A DNA stretch of 64,000 bases from an uncultured Bacteroidales bacterium. GTDB taxonomy: Bacteria > Bacteroidota > Bacteroidia > Bacteroidales > Paludibacteraceae. Within the stretch, counting starts at the first letter, position 1, and each line of letters opens with the position of its first letter. Location of the stretch: positions 42,095-106,094 of the forward strand of contig CASDOZ010000008.1 in assembly GCA_949282265.1 (NCBI GenBank), written 5' to 3'. Positions 49,328-60,000 of the stretch are shown piece after piece. The notes under the pieces were generated by a model that was not told where the DNA came from, did no database searches, and saw only the letters and a list, made by a program, of their open reading frames with translations. The position numbers and the translations under genes were made by a program.

Positions 49328-49957
49328 TTATGCTTTAAAAATTTGTTCGATTCCAGCTACAGATTCCTCAGTAAGAACCAAAACTCGAGAATTCATAATC
49401 GAGTAAGTATTTAACTCTGAAACAGTTAAAACTTTTGAACCCTGTAAATTTCGAGCCGACAAATATACGTTTTTATTTGCATTTCCTAAAACAAATAGCG
49501 ATTTTTTATCGGCGATATTCAAACTTTTTTCCATCGCGATAAAATCTTTGGTCTTCGGAGCTGCAAAATCAAGCGTATCCAGCACGATCAAAGCACCATT
49601 CTGAGCTTTATATGACAAAGCCGACTTGCGGGCTAATTGTTTCAATTTCTTGTTCAATTTGAAACTGTAATCACGGGGAACTGGTCCGAAAATACGGCCA
49701 CCACCAACACGTACAGGCGACTTGATATCACCGGGACGAGCACCGCCACCGCCTTTTTGACGGCCCAATTTGCGGGTTGAACCGGCTATTTCGCTACGTT
49801 GTTTCGATTTATGCGTTCCCTGGCGCTGATTGGCCAAATACTGTTTTACATCCAAATAAATGGCATGGTCATTCGGCTCGATAGCGAAGATGGCATCATT
49901 CAACAGTACTTTTCTTCCTGTATCTTCTCCTTTTATGTTATATATGCTGAGTTCCAT
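49328..49957 (-). CDS. rplD: 50S ribosomal protein L4
   Basis: This is a 209-residue protein with the tunnel loop [19 protein letters not shown] and [19 protein letters not shown]. In E. coli L4 autoregulates the S10 operon; this cannot be judged here. Confidence 0.98.
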   Translation of the reverse strand: MELSIYNIKGEDTGRKVLLNDAIFAIEPNDHAIYLDVKQYLANQRQGTHKSKQRSEIAGSTRKLGRQKGGGGARPGDIKSPVRVGGGRIFGPVPRDYSFKLNKKLKQLARKSALSYKAQNGALIVLDTLDFAAPKTKDFIAMEKSLNIADKKSLFVLGNANKNVYLSARNLQGSKVLTVSELNTYSIMNSRVLVLTEESVAGIEQIFKA

Positions 49958-49962
49958 TTTAT

Positions 49963-50577
49963 TTATTTGTTGATGATAACGATTGAATTTTTAGCACCCG
50001 GAACCGAACCTTTGATCAAAAGCAGATTGTGCTCCGGAATCACTTTTATTATTTGCAAATTCTGAATGGTTACACGTTCACCACCTGTACGTCCTGCCAT
50101 ACGCATTCCTTTAAATACGCGTGAAGGATATGAAGATGCACCCAACGAACCGGGGGCACGCAAGCGGTTATGCTGGCCGTGAGTGGTCTGGCCTACTCCA
50201 CCGAAACCATGACGTTTAACAACACCTTGGTTTCCTTTACCTTTTGAAGTTCCAACTACATCGATAAATGAGTTTTCTTCAAACATTTCTACGGTGATCG
50301 TGTCACCCAATTTTACTTGTTCAAATCCACTGAACTCAACCAAGTGTCTTTGCGGTTGAACTCCAGCTGCCTTGAAGCGTCCGGCTTCTGCCTTCGTAGT
50401 ATGTTTTTCCTTTTTTTCTTGGAAACCCAATTGTACGGCTGCATAACCATCTTTCTCAACAGTCTTGATTTGAGTTACAACACAAGGACCTGCTTCGATA
50501 ACAGTGCATGGTATGTTCTTACCCTCGGCACTGAAAACGGATGTCATTCCGATTTTTTTTCCTAATAATCCTGGCAT
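49963..50577 (-). CDS. rplC: 50S ribosomal protein L3
   Basis: This is a 204-residue protein with [39 protein letters not shown] and [21 protein letters not shown] 110-bp gap with a GC-rich palindrome separates it from rpsJ. Confidence 0.98.
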   Translation of the reverse strand: MPGLLGKKIGMTSVFSAEGKNIPCTVIEAGPCVVTQIKTVEKDGYAAVQLGFQEKKEKHTTKAEAGRFKAAGVQPQRHLVEFSGFEQVKLGDTITVEMFEENSFIDVVGTSKGKGNQGVVKRHGFGGVGQTTHGQHNRLRAPGSLGASSYPSRVFKGMRMAGRTGGERVTIQNLQIIKVIPEHNLLLIKGSVPGAKNSIVIINK

Positions 50578-50608
50578 TTCAATAAAATGTTTACTAACCT
50601 CCTTAAAC

Positions 50609-50630
50609 TCCCCCTCCGGAGAGAGGGGGA
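50609..50630. repeat. GC-rich palindrome between rpsJ and rplC
   Basis: TCCCCCTC (50609-50616) pairs with GAGGGGGA (50623-50630) around a 6-nt loop, in the 110-bp gap inside the ribosomal cluster. The sequence differs in composition from its AT-rich surroundings and resembles the small palindromic intergenic repeats found in many Bacteroidota. No T-run follows on the minus strand. A copy elsewhere in this window was not seen. Confidence 0.55.
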
Positions 50631-50687
50631 ATCCAGCGGGAGAAAAATGTTATTAATTTTGTTTTTAACGAATCTGTTTGGGATTTA

Positions 50688-50993
50688 TCAAACCTTGATT
50701 TCCACTTCGACGCCACTTGCCAATTCCAATTTCATCAAAGCCTCCACGGTCTTGGCATTGGAGCTGTAAATGTCGATCAAACGCTTGTAGCTTGACAATT
50801 CAAACTGTTCACGCGATTTCTTGTTTACGAAAGTAGAACGGTTTACCGTAAAAATACGTTTGTGTGTCGGCAGTGGAATAGGACCACTTACAACAGCTCC
50901 TGTGGCTTTTACGGTTTTTACAATTTTTTCCGCTGATTTGTCAACCAAATTGTGGTCGTAAGATTTCAGCTTGATTCTGATTTTTTGACTCAT
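50688..50993 (-). CDS. rpsJ: 30S ribosomal protein S10
   Basis: This is a 101-residue protein with [40 protein letters not shown] and the C-terminal [17 protein letters not shown]. It directly follows fusA; tuf, which often lies between them in other phyla, is absent. Confidence 0.98.
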   Translation of the reverse strand: MSQKIRIKLKSYDHNLVDKSAEKIVKTVKATGAVVSGPIPLPTHKRIFTVNRSTFVNKKSREQFELSSYKRLIDIYSSNAKTVEALMKLELASGVEVEIKV

Positions 50994-51049
50994 ATTGTCT
51001 TATAAAATAAATGTTACAAATATGGGATAAGAGTCATTCGCTATCCCTG

Positions 51050-53170
51050 TTATTTAATTAAATCTACACGTCCACCCGCTTCGGTCAAAACAGCTTTCGC
51101 TATTGACGAGGAAACTTCGGCATAATGAGAAATTTCCATGGAAGATGTCGCACGGCCGGAAGTTATGGTACGCAAGGCTGTTACATAACCGAATGTTTCT
51201 GCCAACGGAACTTTGGCTTTAACGATACGGGCACCCGTACGACTGGTTTCCATACCTTCAACTTGACCACGACGCTTGTTCAAATCGCCGATCACATCAC
51301 CCATGCTTTCTTCCGGAGTAACAACTTCCATCTTCATTATCGGCTCCATCAGGATTGGCCTTGCTTTAGCGCAAGCATTCTTATATGCCATTTGGGCACA
51401 AACTTCAAATGAAAGTTGGTCTGAGTCAACCGGGTGGAATGAACCATCAAGTACAGTTACTTTCAGTTTGTCCATCGGGAAGCCAGCCAATACGCCATTC
51501 TTCATAGCCGTCTGGAAACCTTTCTGGATAGAAGGAATGTATTCTTTAGGAATATTTCCGCCTTTCACCACATCGATAAACTGCAATGTCCCATCGAAAT
51601 CCGGATCAGCAGGCTCTACGCGTACGATAATGTCAGCAAATTTACCACGGCCACCGGATTGTTTCTTATAAACTTCACGAAGTTCGACAGCTTCCGTAAT
51701 GGCTTCATGATAAGCAACCTGAGGACGTCCTTGGTTACATTCAACCTTGAACTCACGTTTCAGACGGTCGATAATGATTTCCAAGTGCAACTCACCCATA
51801 CCGCTGATAACGGTCTGGCCGGTCTGTTCATCAGTTTTAACCGTAAAGGTCGGGTCTTCTTCTGCTAATTTGGCCAGTCCCATACCCAGTTTATCCAAAT
51901 CCTTCTGAGTTTTCGGCTCTACGGAAATTCCAATAACCGGATCTGGGAAGTCCATGGATTCCAACGTAATTGGATGATCTTCACTGCAAATTGTATCACC
52001 GGTACGAATATCCTTGAAACCGACGCCGGCACCTATATCACCAGCAGCAATCACTTCCACCGGATTCTGGTGGTTGGAATGCATTTGGAACAAACGGGAA
52101 ATTCGTTCTTTTTTACCAGAACGAGTATTGTAAACATAAGAGCCGGCTTCCAATTTACCGGAGTAAACGCGGAAGAAGCATAAGCGGCCTACATACGGGT
52201 CTGTGGCAATCTTGAACGCCAATGCGCACAAAGGCTCATCTACACTCGGATGACGTACTACTTCTTTTTCTTCATCACGCGGATCCTTACCTACAATTTC
52301 TGGCGTATCCAACGGGCTCGGCAAATAAGCGCAAACAGCATCAAGCATCGTCTGCACCCCTTTGTTCTTGAACGATGAGCCGCAAATCATCGGATTGATT
52401 TTCATCGACAAGGTGCCTTTACGGATTGCACTCTTGATCTCAGCCTCCGTAATGGTGGAAGGATCGTCGAAATACTTTTCCATAACAACATCATCGAATT
52501 CGGCGCAGGTTTCCAGCATTTTGTCGCGCCATTCCTGTGCCTCTGCGAGCAAATCGGCAGGAATTTCTTCCTCCACATACTCTGCGCCCATGGTTTCATC
52601 GTGCCATACGATGGCTTTCATCTTAATCAGGTCAACTACGCCTTTGAAAGTCTCTTCTGCACCGATAGGAATCTGTATCGGGCACGGCGTTGCACCAAGA
52701 ATTTCTTTTACTTGTCGAACCACCTCAAAGAAGTCGGCTCCCGAACGATCCATTTTGTTTACATATCCGATACGCGGCACATTGTATTTGTCCGCCTGAC
52801 GCCAAACGGTTTCCGACTGGGGTTCAACACCGCCAACCGCGCAAAAAGCAGCCACCGCACCGTCCAAGATACGAAGGGAACGTTCTACCTCCACAGTAAA
52901 GTCAACGTGTCCCGGAGTGTCTATCAAATTGATTTTATACTTGTCGCCCTCATAGTTCCAATAAGTGGTCGTAGCGGCAGAAGTAATGGTGATACCACGC
53001 TCCTGTTCCTGCTCCATCCAGTCCATGGTGGCCGCGCCATCATGAACCTCACCTATCTTGTGAGTCAAACCGGTATAAAACAATATACGCTCGGAAGTTG
53101 TCGTCTTTCCTGCGTCGATATGGGCCATAATGCCTATATTCCTGTTGTATTTTAAATCGACTTTTGCCAT
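51050..53170 (-). CDS. fusA: Elongation factor G
   Basis: This is a 706-residue translocation GTPase. The G domain has [36 protein letters not shown] and NKMDRSGAD. The later domains are complete ([32 protein letters not shown]). It follows rpsG by 92 bp. Confidence 0.98.
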   Translation of the reverse strand: MAKVDLKYNRNIGIMAHIDAGKTTTSERILFYTGLTHKIGEVHDGAATMDWMEQEQERGITITSAATTTYWNYEGDKYKINLIDTPGHVDFTVEVERSLRILDGAVAAFCAVGGVEPQSETVWRQADKYNVPRIGYVNKMDRSGADFFEVVRQVKEILGATPCPIQIPIGAEETFKGVVDLIKMKAIVWHDETMGAEYVEEEIPADLLAEAQEWRDKMLETCAEFDDVVMEKYFDDPSTITEAEIKSAIRKGTLSMKINPMICGSSFKNKGVQTMLDAVCAYLPSPLDTPEIVGKDPRDEEKEVVRHPSVDEPLCALAFKIATDPYVGRLCFFRVYSGKLEAGSYVYNTRSGKKERISRLFQMHSNHQNPVEVIAAGDIGAGVGFKDIRTGDTICSEDHPITLESMDFPDPVIGISVEPKTQKDLDKLGMGLAKLAEEDPTFTVKTDEQTGQTVISGMGELHLEIIIDRLKREFKVECNQGRPQVAYHEAITEAVELREVYKKQSGGRGKFADIIVRVEPADPDFDGTLQFIDVVKGGNIPKEYIPSIQKGFQTAMKNGVLAGFPMDKLKVTVLDGSFHPVDSDQLSFEVCAQMAYKNACAKARPILMEPIMKMEVVTPEESMGDVIGDLNKRRGQVEGMETSRTGARIVKAKVPLAETFGYVTALRTITSGRATSSMEISHYAEVSSSIAKAVLTEAGGRVDLIK

Positions 53171-53262
53171 TTGTTCTCTATACTACTTTTATTTGATTTT
53201 GCGGCTTCGGGTTACAAACTTTCAAGCCGCTCCAAACATTATGCTCGTTATTTTGTTATCAA

Positions 53263-53739
53263 TTAAAATCTGAAATGAGCAAATGCACGGTTTGCTTCCG
53301 CCATACGGTGCATTTCTTCTTTACGTTTGAATGCGCCACCTTGGTTGTTATAAGCATCAACGATTTCCGCAGCCAGTTTTTCAGCCATGGAATGTCCGCC
53401 GCGCTTACGGGCAAACAATATAATATTTTTCATCGAAATGGATTCTTTCCTGTCAGGACGGATTTCGGTAGGAACCTGGAATGTAGCGCCGCCGATACGA
53501 CGTGATTTAACCTCTACCGTAGGAGTGATATTTTCCAATCCTTTTTTGAAAATTTCGAGGGCAGTCTTTTCTTCATTGGGAAGTTTGGCTTTTACATTTT
53601 CGAGGGCAGTATAGAAAATGTCATAAGCGATAGACTTTTTACCATCATACATCAAGTGGTTAACAAATTTAGTAACCATTACTTCATGGAAAACGGGATC
53701 CGGGAGGACAATCCGTTTTTTTGGTTTTGTTTTTCTCAT
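53263..53739 (-). CDS. rpsG: 30S ribosomal protein S7
   Basis: This is a 158-residue 16S rRNA-binding protein with [39 protein letters not shown] and [19 protein letters not shown] start at the Met at 53739; an in-frame Met 16 codons earlier gives a non-conserved leader. Confidence 0.98.
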   Translation of the reverse strand: MRKTKPKKRIVLPDPVFHEVMVTKFVNHLMYDGKKSIAYDIFYTALENVKAKLPNEEKTALEIFKKGLENITPTVEVKSRRIGGATFQVPTEIRPDRKESISMKNIILFARKRGGHSMAEKLAAEIVDAYNNQGGAFKRKEEMHRMAEANRAFAHFRF

Positions 53740-53873
53740 CTTAACTGAATGTTTTAAAAATAAACTTTGGTTGTTAGTCTGCTTCAACTATTGCCTCTGC
53801 AATAATTTACTCAACCGATCAACACTTTTTGTCGAAAAATCGAGCTGCGGCAAACCCGCACCTGCGTCAAAAC

Positions 53874-54254
53874 TTATTTCTTAGCCTTGGGTTGTTTTGC
53901 ACCGTATTTGGAACGACGTTGTGTACGTCCGTTAACACCTGCTGTATCCAATGTGCCACGTACAATGTGATAACGTACACCTGGCAGGTCTTTCACACGA
54001 CCACCACGCACCAACACGATAGAGTGCTCTTGCAAATTGTGTCCTTCGCCCGGGATATAGGCATTCACTTCCTTTTGGTTCGTCAAGCGAACACGAGCTA
54101 CTTTACGCATTGCCGAATTAGGTTTTTTCGGCGTTGTAGTGTACACACGCACACAGACACCACGGCGCTGAGGACATGAATCCAAAGCCGGCGATTTGCT
54201 TTTGTCAATAAGTTCTGCTCTTCCTTTTCTAACTAATTGTTGAATTGTAGGCAT
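53874..54254 (-). CDS. rpsL: 30S ribosomal protein S12
   Basis: This is a 126-residue decoding-centre protein and the first gene of the cluster. It has [20 protein letters not shown] with wild-type Lys residues at the usual streptomycin-resistance site, and [20 protein letters not shown], also wild type. Confidence 0.98.
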   Translation of the reverse strand: MPTIQQLVRKGRAELIDKSKSPALDSCPQRRGVCVRVYTTTPKKPNSAMRKVARVRLTNQKEVNAYIPGEGHNLQEHSIVLVRGGRVKDLPGVRYHIVRGTLDTAGVNGRTQRRSKYGAKQPKAKK

Positions 54255-54324
54255 TTTACTTGTTTTTTAAATACTTAATTTATTTACTATTAATCCATTT
54301 TTAACTTCTATCCAAAATGGGTCG

Positions 54325-54355
54325 CAAAGGTAGTCATATTTTTTCATACCCGCAA
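54325..54355 (-). promoter_or_regulatory. Promoter of the rpsL-rplQ cluster
   Basis: On the minus strand TTG (54353-54355), 20 nt and TACCTTTG (54325-54332) match the Bacteroidota consensus exactly. It lies 71 bp upstream of rpsL. The divergent rel promoter starts 78 bp further along. Confidence 0.85.
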
Positions 54356-54432
54356 CACACATAGCAAATATTTTTTGAGAAAAGAAAATTATACGCTATA
54401 ATTCTTTTTAACAACAGAAATAACTGTGCCTC

Positions 54433-54463
54433 TTGATTATTAAGTATTTTTCAGCTACTTTTG
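54433..54463 (+). promoter_or_regulatory. rel promoter
   Basis: TTG (54433-54435), 20 nt and TACTTTTG (54456-54463) match the consensus. The ATG at 54482 lies only 19 bp after the -7 box, so the leader is very short. Confidence 0.82.
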
Positions 54464-54481
54464 CCTGACAAAATACAGTTC

Positions 54482-56716
54482 ATGGAGGAAAAAGCAAAAA
54501 TATTGACGGAAGAAGAGGCTATCCAGCAAGAATTCCAAACGCTACAGAACGAATACAAACAGACAGCCCACAGGCAAAAAATCGAGATTATCACCAAAGC
54601 GTTCAATTTTGCCAATGCTGCCCACAAAGGCATACGCCGGCGTTCCGGAGAGCCTTACATCATGCATCCGCTGGCCGTGGCACGCATCGTTGTCGGGGAA
54701 ATCGGATTGGGCTCCACATCCATTTGTTCCGCCTTGCTACATGACGTTGTGGAAGACACGGATTATACAGTAGAGGACATAGAAAACTTGTTCGGTCCCA
54801 AAATAGCCAGCATCGTCGATGGGCTGACAAAAATATCCGGCGGCGTTTTCGGTGAACATGCTTCCGAACAAGCCGAGAATTTCCGGAAATTACTGCTGAC
54901 CATGTCGGAAGACATACGCGTAATCCTGATAAAAATCGCCGACAGGCTCCACAACATGCGCACGCTGGGTTCCATGCCAACAGCCAAACAGCTGAAAATT
55001 ATCGGGGAAACATTATATATATATGCACCGCTTGCCCACCGCCTGGGACTGTTCCCCATAAAGACCGAGCTTGAAAACCTGAGTTTCAAGTATGAGCACC
55101 CAGACACGTATGCCATGATAGAGCAGAAAATTGCTGCGGACAAAGCCGCGCGCATGGAGTTTTACGACCAGTTTTCCGCACCTATCAACAAAAAGCTGAC
55201 TGCCTTGGGCTACCAGTTCGTTCTGACGGCACGCATAAAATCCGTATATTCCATTTGGAAAAAAATGTCCACCCGCAACATCCCGTTCGAGGAAATATAC
55301 GATTTGCTGGCCCTCCGCATCATTTTCAAGCCAAAGCCGGACATCAGCGAGAAGGAACAATGCTGGCTGATTTATTCCGCCATTACGGAAATATACAAAC
55401 CGCATCCGGAACGAATCCGCGACTGGATCAGCACCCCGAAAGCCAACGGCTACGAGGCATTGCACGTTACCGTCATGGGACAGGATGGGCAATGGGTCGA
55501 AGTGCAAATCCGCAGCGAACGCATGCACGAAATTGCCGAAAAGGGACTGGCCGCCCATTGGAAATACAAAACAGGCGAGCATGACGAATCGGAACTGGAC
55601 AAATGGCTAAAAGCCATCAAAGAAATGCTGAAACATCCGGAACCGAATGCCATAGATTTCATGGACACGTTTAAACTGAACCTGTTCGCTTCGGAGATAT
55701 TCGTATTCACGCCCAAAGGCGAAATCAAAACTCTGCCACAGGGCGCCACCGCGCTCGATTTTGCCTTTATGTTACACTCCGATTTGGGTTTGCGATGCAT
55801 CGGCGCCAAGGTAAACCACAAATTGGTTCCATTAAACTACGTTCTGAAAGGTGGCGACCAGGTCGAAGTGCTGACCTCGAAAAAACAGACGCCTCAAAAA
55901 GAGTGGCTCAACTTTGTCACGACAGCACGTGCGCAAAGCCGGATCAAGGTATATTTCAGGCGGGAGGAACGATTGCGCATGCTGCAAGGCGAAAAAGCTC
56001 TGAAAATCGAGATGGGCAAACTCGAACTTCCGCTTGACACGGAAAACCTCAACAAGTTGCTGAGTTATTACAAAGTATTGTCCAAAAACGAGCTGATGCG
56101 GCAAATCGGATATGGCAACCTGAATTTGAGCGAATTGCCAAAAGCTCTGATAAAGCCAAAAAAACAAGAGAATTTCCTATGGCGTTACCTAAAACTGCCA
56201 TTCACATCGTCCAATAACAACAGCACAAGCACAACAGCAGCTCCTGCACTGCCCAAAAAGGAAAACAACATAATCCTGACCGAAGAAAACGCAGACAAGC
56301 AATATCAGCTCGCGCCCTGCTGTCGCCCCATCCCCGGCGACAATATCATGGGTTACCTGGATGATTCAGGCGTGGTTATCATACACAAACGCCAATGCCC
56401 CATTGCCACCAAACTGAAAACAAATTTCGGAAGCCGGATCGTAACTGCCGAATGGCAAACACACAAAGTATTTTCATTCGTAGAAACGCTGGAAGTCCGC
56501 GGAATTGATAAAATGGGGGTCATTATCGAGATATTGAAAATCATTTCCGGGAAATATTCCATGAACATAAAAGCGCTGAAAGTGGAATCAGAGGCCGGCA
56601 TTTTTACCGGGACTTTCGAAATATATGTACACGATACGGAAGAAATCAAGGAATTGTGCGAGAATATCCGCAAAATCAAAGAAGTAAATTCCGTGCAGCG
56701 CATAGAAAAACAATAA
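54482..56716 (+). CDS. Bifunctional (p)ppGpp synthetase/hydrolase, RelA/SpoT family
   Basis: This is a 744-residue alarmone enzyme. Residues ~50-190 form the HD hydrolase (HPLAVARIVV, ALLHDVVEDTDYT, IADRLHNMRTL), with the metal-binding His/Asp residues intact. Residues ~240-360 form the synthetase (ARIKSVYSIWKKM, EEIYDLLALRIIF, ANGYEALHVTVMG). A TGS domain (FVFTPKGEIKTLPQGATALDFA), a zinc-finger/helical region with CCRPIPGD, and a C-terminal ACT domain follow. Both active sites look functional, so it likely makes and degrades ppGpp. It is divergent from the ribosomal cluster. I start at the Met at 54482, after the promoter. Confidence 0.96.
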   Translation: MEEKAKILTEEEAIQQEFQTLQNEYKQTAHRQKIEIITKAFNFANAAHKGIRRRSGEPYIMHPLAVARIVVGEIGLGSTSICSALLHDVVEDTDYTVEDIENLFGPKIASIVDGLTKISGGVFGEHASEQAENFRKLLLTMSEDIRVILIKIADRLHNMRTLGSMPTAKQLKIIGETLYIYAPLAHRLGLFPIKTELENLSFKYEHPDTYAMIEQKIAADKAARMEFYDQFSAPINKKLTALGYQFVLTARIKSVYSIWKKMSTRNIPFEEIYDLLALRIIFKPKPDISEKEQCWLIYSAITEIYKPHPERIRDWISTPKANGYEALHVTVMGQDGQWVEVQIRSERMHEIAEKGLAAHWKYKTGEHDESELDKWLKAIKEMLKHPEPNAIDFMDTFKLNLFASEIFVFTPKGEIKTLPQGATALDFAFMLHSDLGLRCIGAKVNHKLVPLNYVLKGGDQVEVLTSKKQTPQKEWLNFVTTARAQSRIKVYFRREERLRMLQGEKALKIEMGKLELPLDTENLNKLLSYYKVLSKNELMRQIGYGNLNLSELPKALIKPKKQENFLWRYLKLPFTSSNNNSTSTTAAPALPKKENNIILTEENADKQYQLAPCCRPIPGDNIMGYLDDSGVVIIHKRQCPIATKLKTNFGSRIVTAEWQTHKVFSFVETLEVRGIDKMGVIIEILKIISGKYSMNIKALKVESEAGIFTGTFEIYVHDTEEIKELCENIRKIKEVNSVQRIEKQ

Positions 56717-56795
56717 GCAAAAACCCCTGCAAAGTGCAACACGGGCAATAAGAAAGCCGGCATTTCATTTTTCCACAACTTTTTTCACGGAAAAT

Positions 56796-56826
56796 TTGGC
56801 CAATCCGTTTTTTTGCCTTACCTTTG
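56796..56826 (+). promoter_or_regulatory. tRNA-Phe promoter
   Basis: TTG (56796-56798), 20 nt and TACCTTTG (56819-56826) match the consensus and end 18 bp before the tRNA. Confidence 0.82.
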
Positions 56827-56844
56827 CACCCGCAAAAACCCAAA

Positions 56845-56917
56845 GGTGCCATAGCTCAGTTGGTAGAGCAAAGGACTGAAAATCCTTGTGTCCCCGGTTC
56901 GATTCCTGGTGGCACCA
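56845..56917 (+). tRNA. tRNA-Phe (GAA)
   Basis: The cloverleaf has a 7-bp acceptor stem (GGTGCCA with TGGCACC), a D arm GCTC-AGTTGGTA-GAGC, an anticodon stem AAGGA/TCCTT with loop CTGAAAA (anticodon GAA), and T loop TTCGATT. The CCA end is not encoded (A then CAG). The T stem CCCGG/CCTGG has one C-U mismatch in the middle. Confidence 0.96.
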
Positions 56918-56924
56918 CAGAAGA

Positions 56925-56966
56925 CAAACAGCCAAATGATGAAAACATTTGGCTGTTTGTTTTTTA
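56925..56966 (+). terminator. tRNA-Phe terminator
   Basis: A perfect 14-bp stem (56925-56938 with 56946-56959) with a 7-nt loop is followed by TTTTTT. It closes the tRNA transcript 8 bp after its end, so the following hybrid gene must have its own promoter. Confidence 0.92.
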
Positions 56967-57048
56967 GGCGCGTTTGTTGTATGCACCCTGCAATTTACAA
57001 TTATACGGAAAGGGCCATTCTTGTTGCCTTTGTAAACATAAACATACC

Positions 57049-60000
57049 ATGGAGATAAAAGATCTTATCCAAAACATCGTAACAATTGAAAACGGCTTCA
57101 ACCACATTTTAGATGCAGCCCAACAAATCTTTTCTTATTACAACGAAAAAGATTGTATGAGAATTGCCCTACAATTATATGAATATCAAGCCTATCAAGT
57201 ATGTATGCTTTCAGTTACATTATTGGGGTATATCTCGGTAAAAGACCATAGCGCGTTAGATTTTCTAAAAAACAAGGTAAGTCATGATGACAATTGGCGA
57301 GTTCAAGAAATGTTGGCAAAATCATTTGACTATTTTTGCCAGAAACAAGGCTATGAACAATCTTTGCCAATTATTAATGAATGGCTGGAAAGCAACAATC
57401 CCAATGTAGTACGCGCCGTAACAGAAGGGTTAAGAATATGGATATCAAGACCATATTTCAAACAACATCCAGACGAAGCTATAAGATTGCTCAGCAAACA
57501 TAAATCAAATCCAAGTGAATATGTAAGGAAATCAGTGGGCAACGCATTGCGGGACATCAGCAAGAAACATCCCCAATTGATACTTAAAGAACTATCCTCC
57601 GGGAAAATAAAACGCGGTTCTGCCGAGTGGGATGCGCATATCGTGAAAATCAAAAAACTAAAAGCCGAGCTGTCGAAAATACGCGGTGAGGCTGCGGAAA
57701 CACAATCGGTATGGACACGCATGTCGAACGCGCTGAACAAATGGGGCGGATTGGTAACATCCGCCATCGCTTCCATTACCGGCCTTTCGCTTGCGCAGAA
57801 CCAAATGCGGAAACTGGCCTTTGCGCAAGAGGAAAGCGCGGCCAACCTGAAAGCATTGACCGGCCTGGACGATGCCAGCATACAATGGCTGACCGAGCAA
57901 GCCAGCCAGCTGTCAACCAACATGCAGGAAAACGGCGTCCGCATACGCCAATCGAGCACGGAGATTTTGGAAGCCTACATGCTCGTGGGGTCGGCCAAAC
58001 CTGACTTGCTGCAAAACAAGGAGGCCTTGAACGAAGTAACCAAGGAAGCACTCAAACTCGCCACGGCTGCCAAAATGGACATGAAAGATGCCGTCGATGC
58101 CGTTACCCTGTCCATGAACCAATACGGGGCTGCTGCCGACGAAGCATCGCGCTACACCAACGTAATGGCTGCCGGCTCCAAATACGGAGCTGCAAACGTG
58201 CAGTCCGTAACCACTGCCGTCATCAAATCCGGAGTTGCCGCATCGTCCGCAAATGTATCCATAGAGCAGCTTGTCGGCTCCATAGAAACACTTGCCGAAA
58301 AAGGTATCAAGGACGAAATCGCCGGTACCGGGCTGAAGAAGTTCTTCCTTACCTTGCAAACAGGATCCGATGACACGAACCCAAAGGTTGTTGGCTTGCA
58401 ACAAGCATTGCAAAACCTGGCCGCCAAACAAATGGACGCTACTGAAATCAAGAAAATGTTCGGCGAGGAAGGATATAACGTGGCGCAAGTACTCATTTCC
58501 GAAGCTGACGCAGTGAAATATTACACCGATGCAGTTACAGCCAGCACTGTGGCCGACGAACAGGCTGCCATCAACTCGGACACCAGGCAGGCCAAACTGG
58601 ACCAGATGAAGAACCGGATGCAGGAAGTGGCCATACAGATTGTGAACGACCTCGACCCAGCCGTCATACGCCTTGGAAACACGTTCACCAACCTGCTGAA
58701 AATACTGCCGCCTATCATAAACTTCATTAAGAACTATGGCGTGGTTATCGTTTCAACCACTGCCTCCATAGCCGCATACGTGGCTATCCTGAAAGCACAA
58801 AAACTGGCAACGGATGGAGTAAGCATGGCTACCAAAAGACTGCTCGTGCATATCAGAAACCTGTATAGAACTCTTATGGCCAATCCATGGGTAGCTTTGG
58901 CTGCCGGAATAGGTGCTGTTGTCGGTTTTATGATAAAACTTGCAAAATCGACAAAAGAGGCTACTACCGCTGAACAGGAACGCCAGCGCATAATGAACCA
59001 AGTAAACAACTCACAGGATGCAGAAATAACCAAATTGGCCGCATTGCAGAAAATCCTGGATGATTCCACAAAAAGCTACGAGGAACGGAACGCCGCACTG
59101 AAAGAAATACAGAAAATAGTACCTGAATACCAAGCATCGCTCACCAAAGAGGGCAAACTCATAAACAACAACACCGATGCACTCACGCGCTTCGTGGAAA
59201 TGAAAAAGCTATCCGCTCAATTAGACGTAGCCACATCCAGGAAAGCAGAAATTGATGACGAATTGGACACATTCAAAGAAGACAAAAAAGACAAATTGCA
59301 TGCCGTGGAAGTACAAAGGAGTTTTGCTGAAACCAAAGCATACAAGAAAGAAAAAAGTACTGAAAACTGGGCTGACTATTTACCTTTGTTCTACAGAGGA
59401 GCAGGCCGCAAGCTTGTCCGGCTCGAAAATGAAAGTAAGAAATACGAACAAATCATAACTGATATTTCTGAAAGCTTGGTCAAATTGCAAGTAGCACAAT
59501 CTAAAAGCACCACCACCAAAACCACCGGCGGAGGCGGTGGCGGTGGCGGAGAGAACGACAAGCCATCGTTGGCCGACAAATACAAGGCCGATGTGGAAAA
59601 ACTGAAAGCGGCCTTGCAAGAACAGTTGAATGCCGAAAAAGAGGCCTACCTGGCCGGAGAACGCAGCAGGGAAGACTATGAAGCCAACATACAATACCTG
59701 GCCGAGGAAAGCCTGAAAAAGCAGCTCGAACTTGCCAAGCAATACAAGCAGGAAACCGCCGGACTCGAGAGCGAGGTGCTGGACAATGCCATCAGCCACA
59801 TGGAAAAGAAAGCCAGGGAAGCGGAAGCCTTGGCAAAAGACGTTGAATCAGCATTGCAAGCATCGATCAACGAAGACGAAGCCGATTCGGACAAATCGGC
59901 CGAAGCACTGAAAGAACGCCCGAAAGTGCTGAAAGAATACGGCCTCTGGACAGATGCCGACGAACTGAACGCAAGCCTGCAATTGCTGGAGGAATATTAC

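Noticed and set aside
50594-50640. Intrinsic terminator between rpsJ and rplC
   Set aside because: The palindrome is stable but no T-run follows in the minus-strand direction, and the cluster clearly continues.
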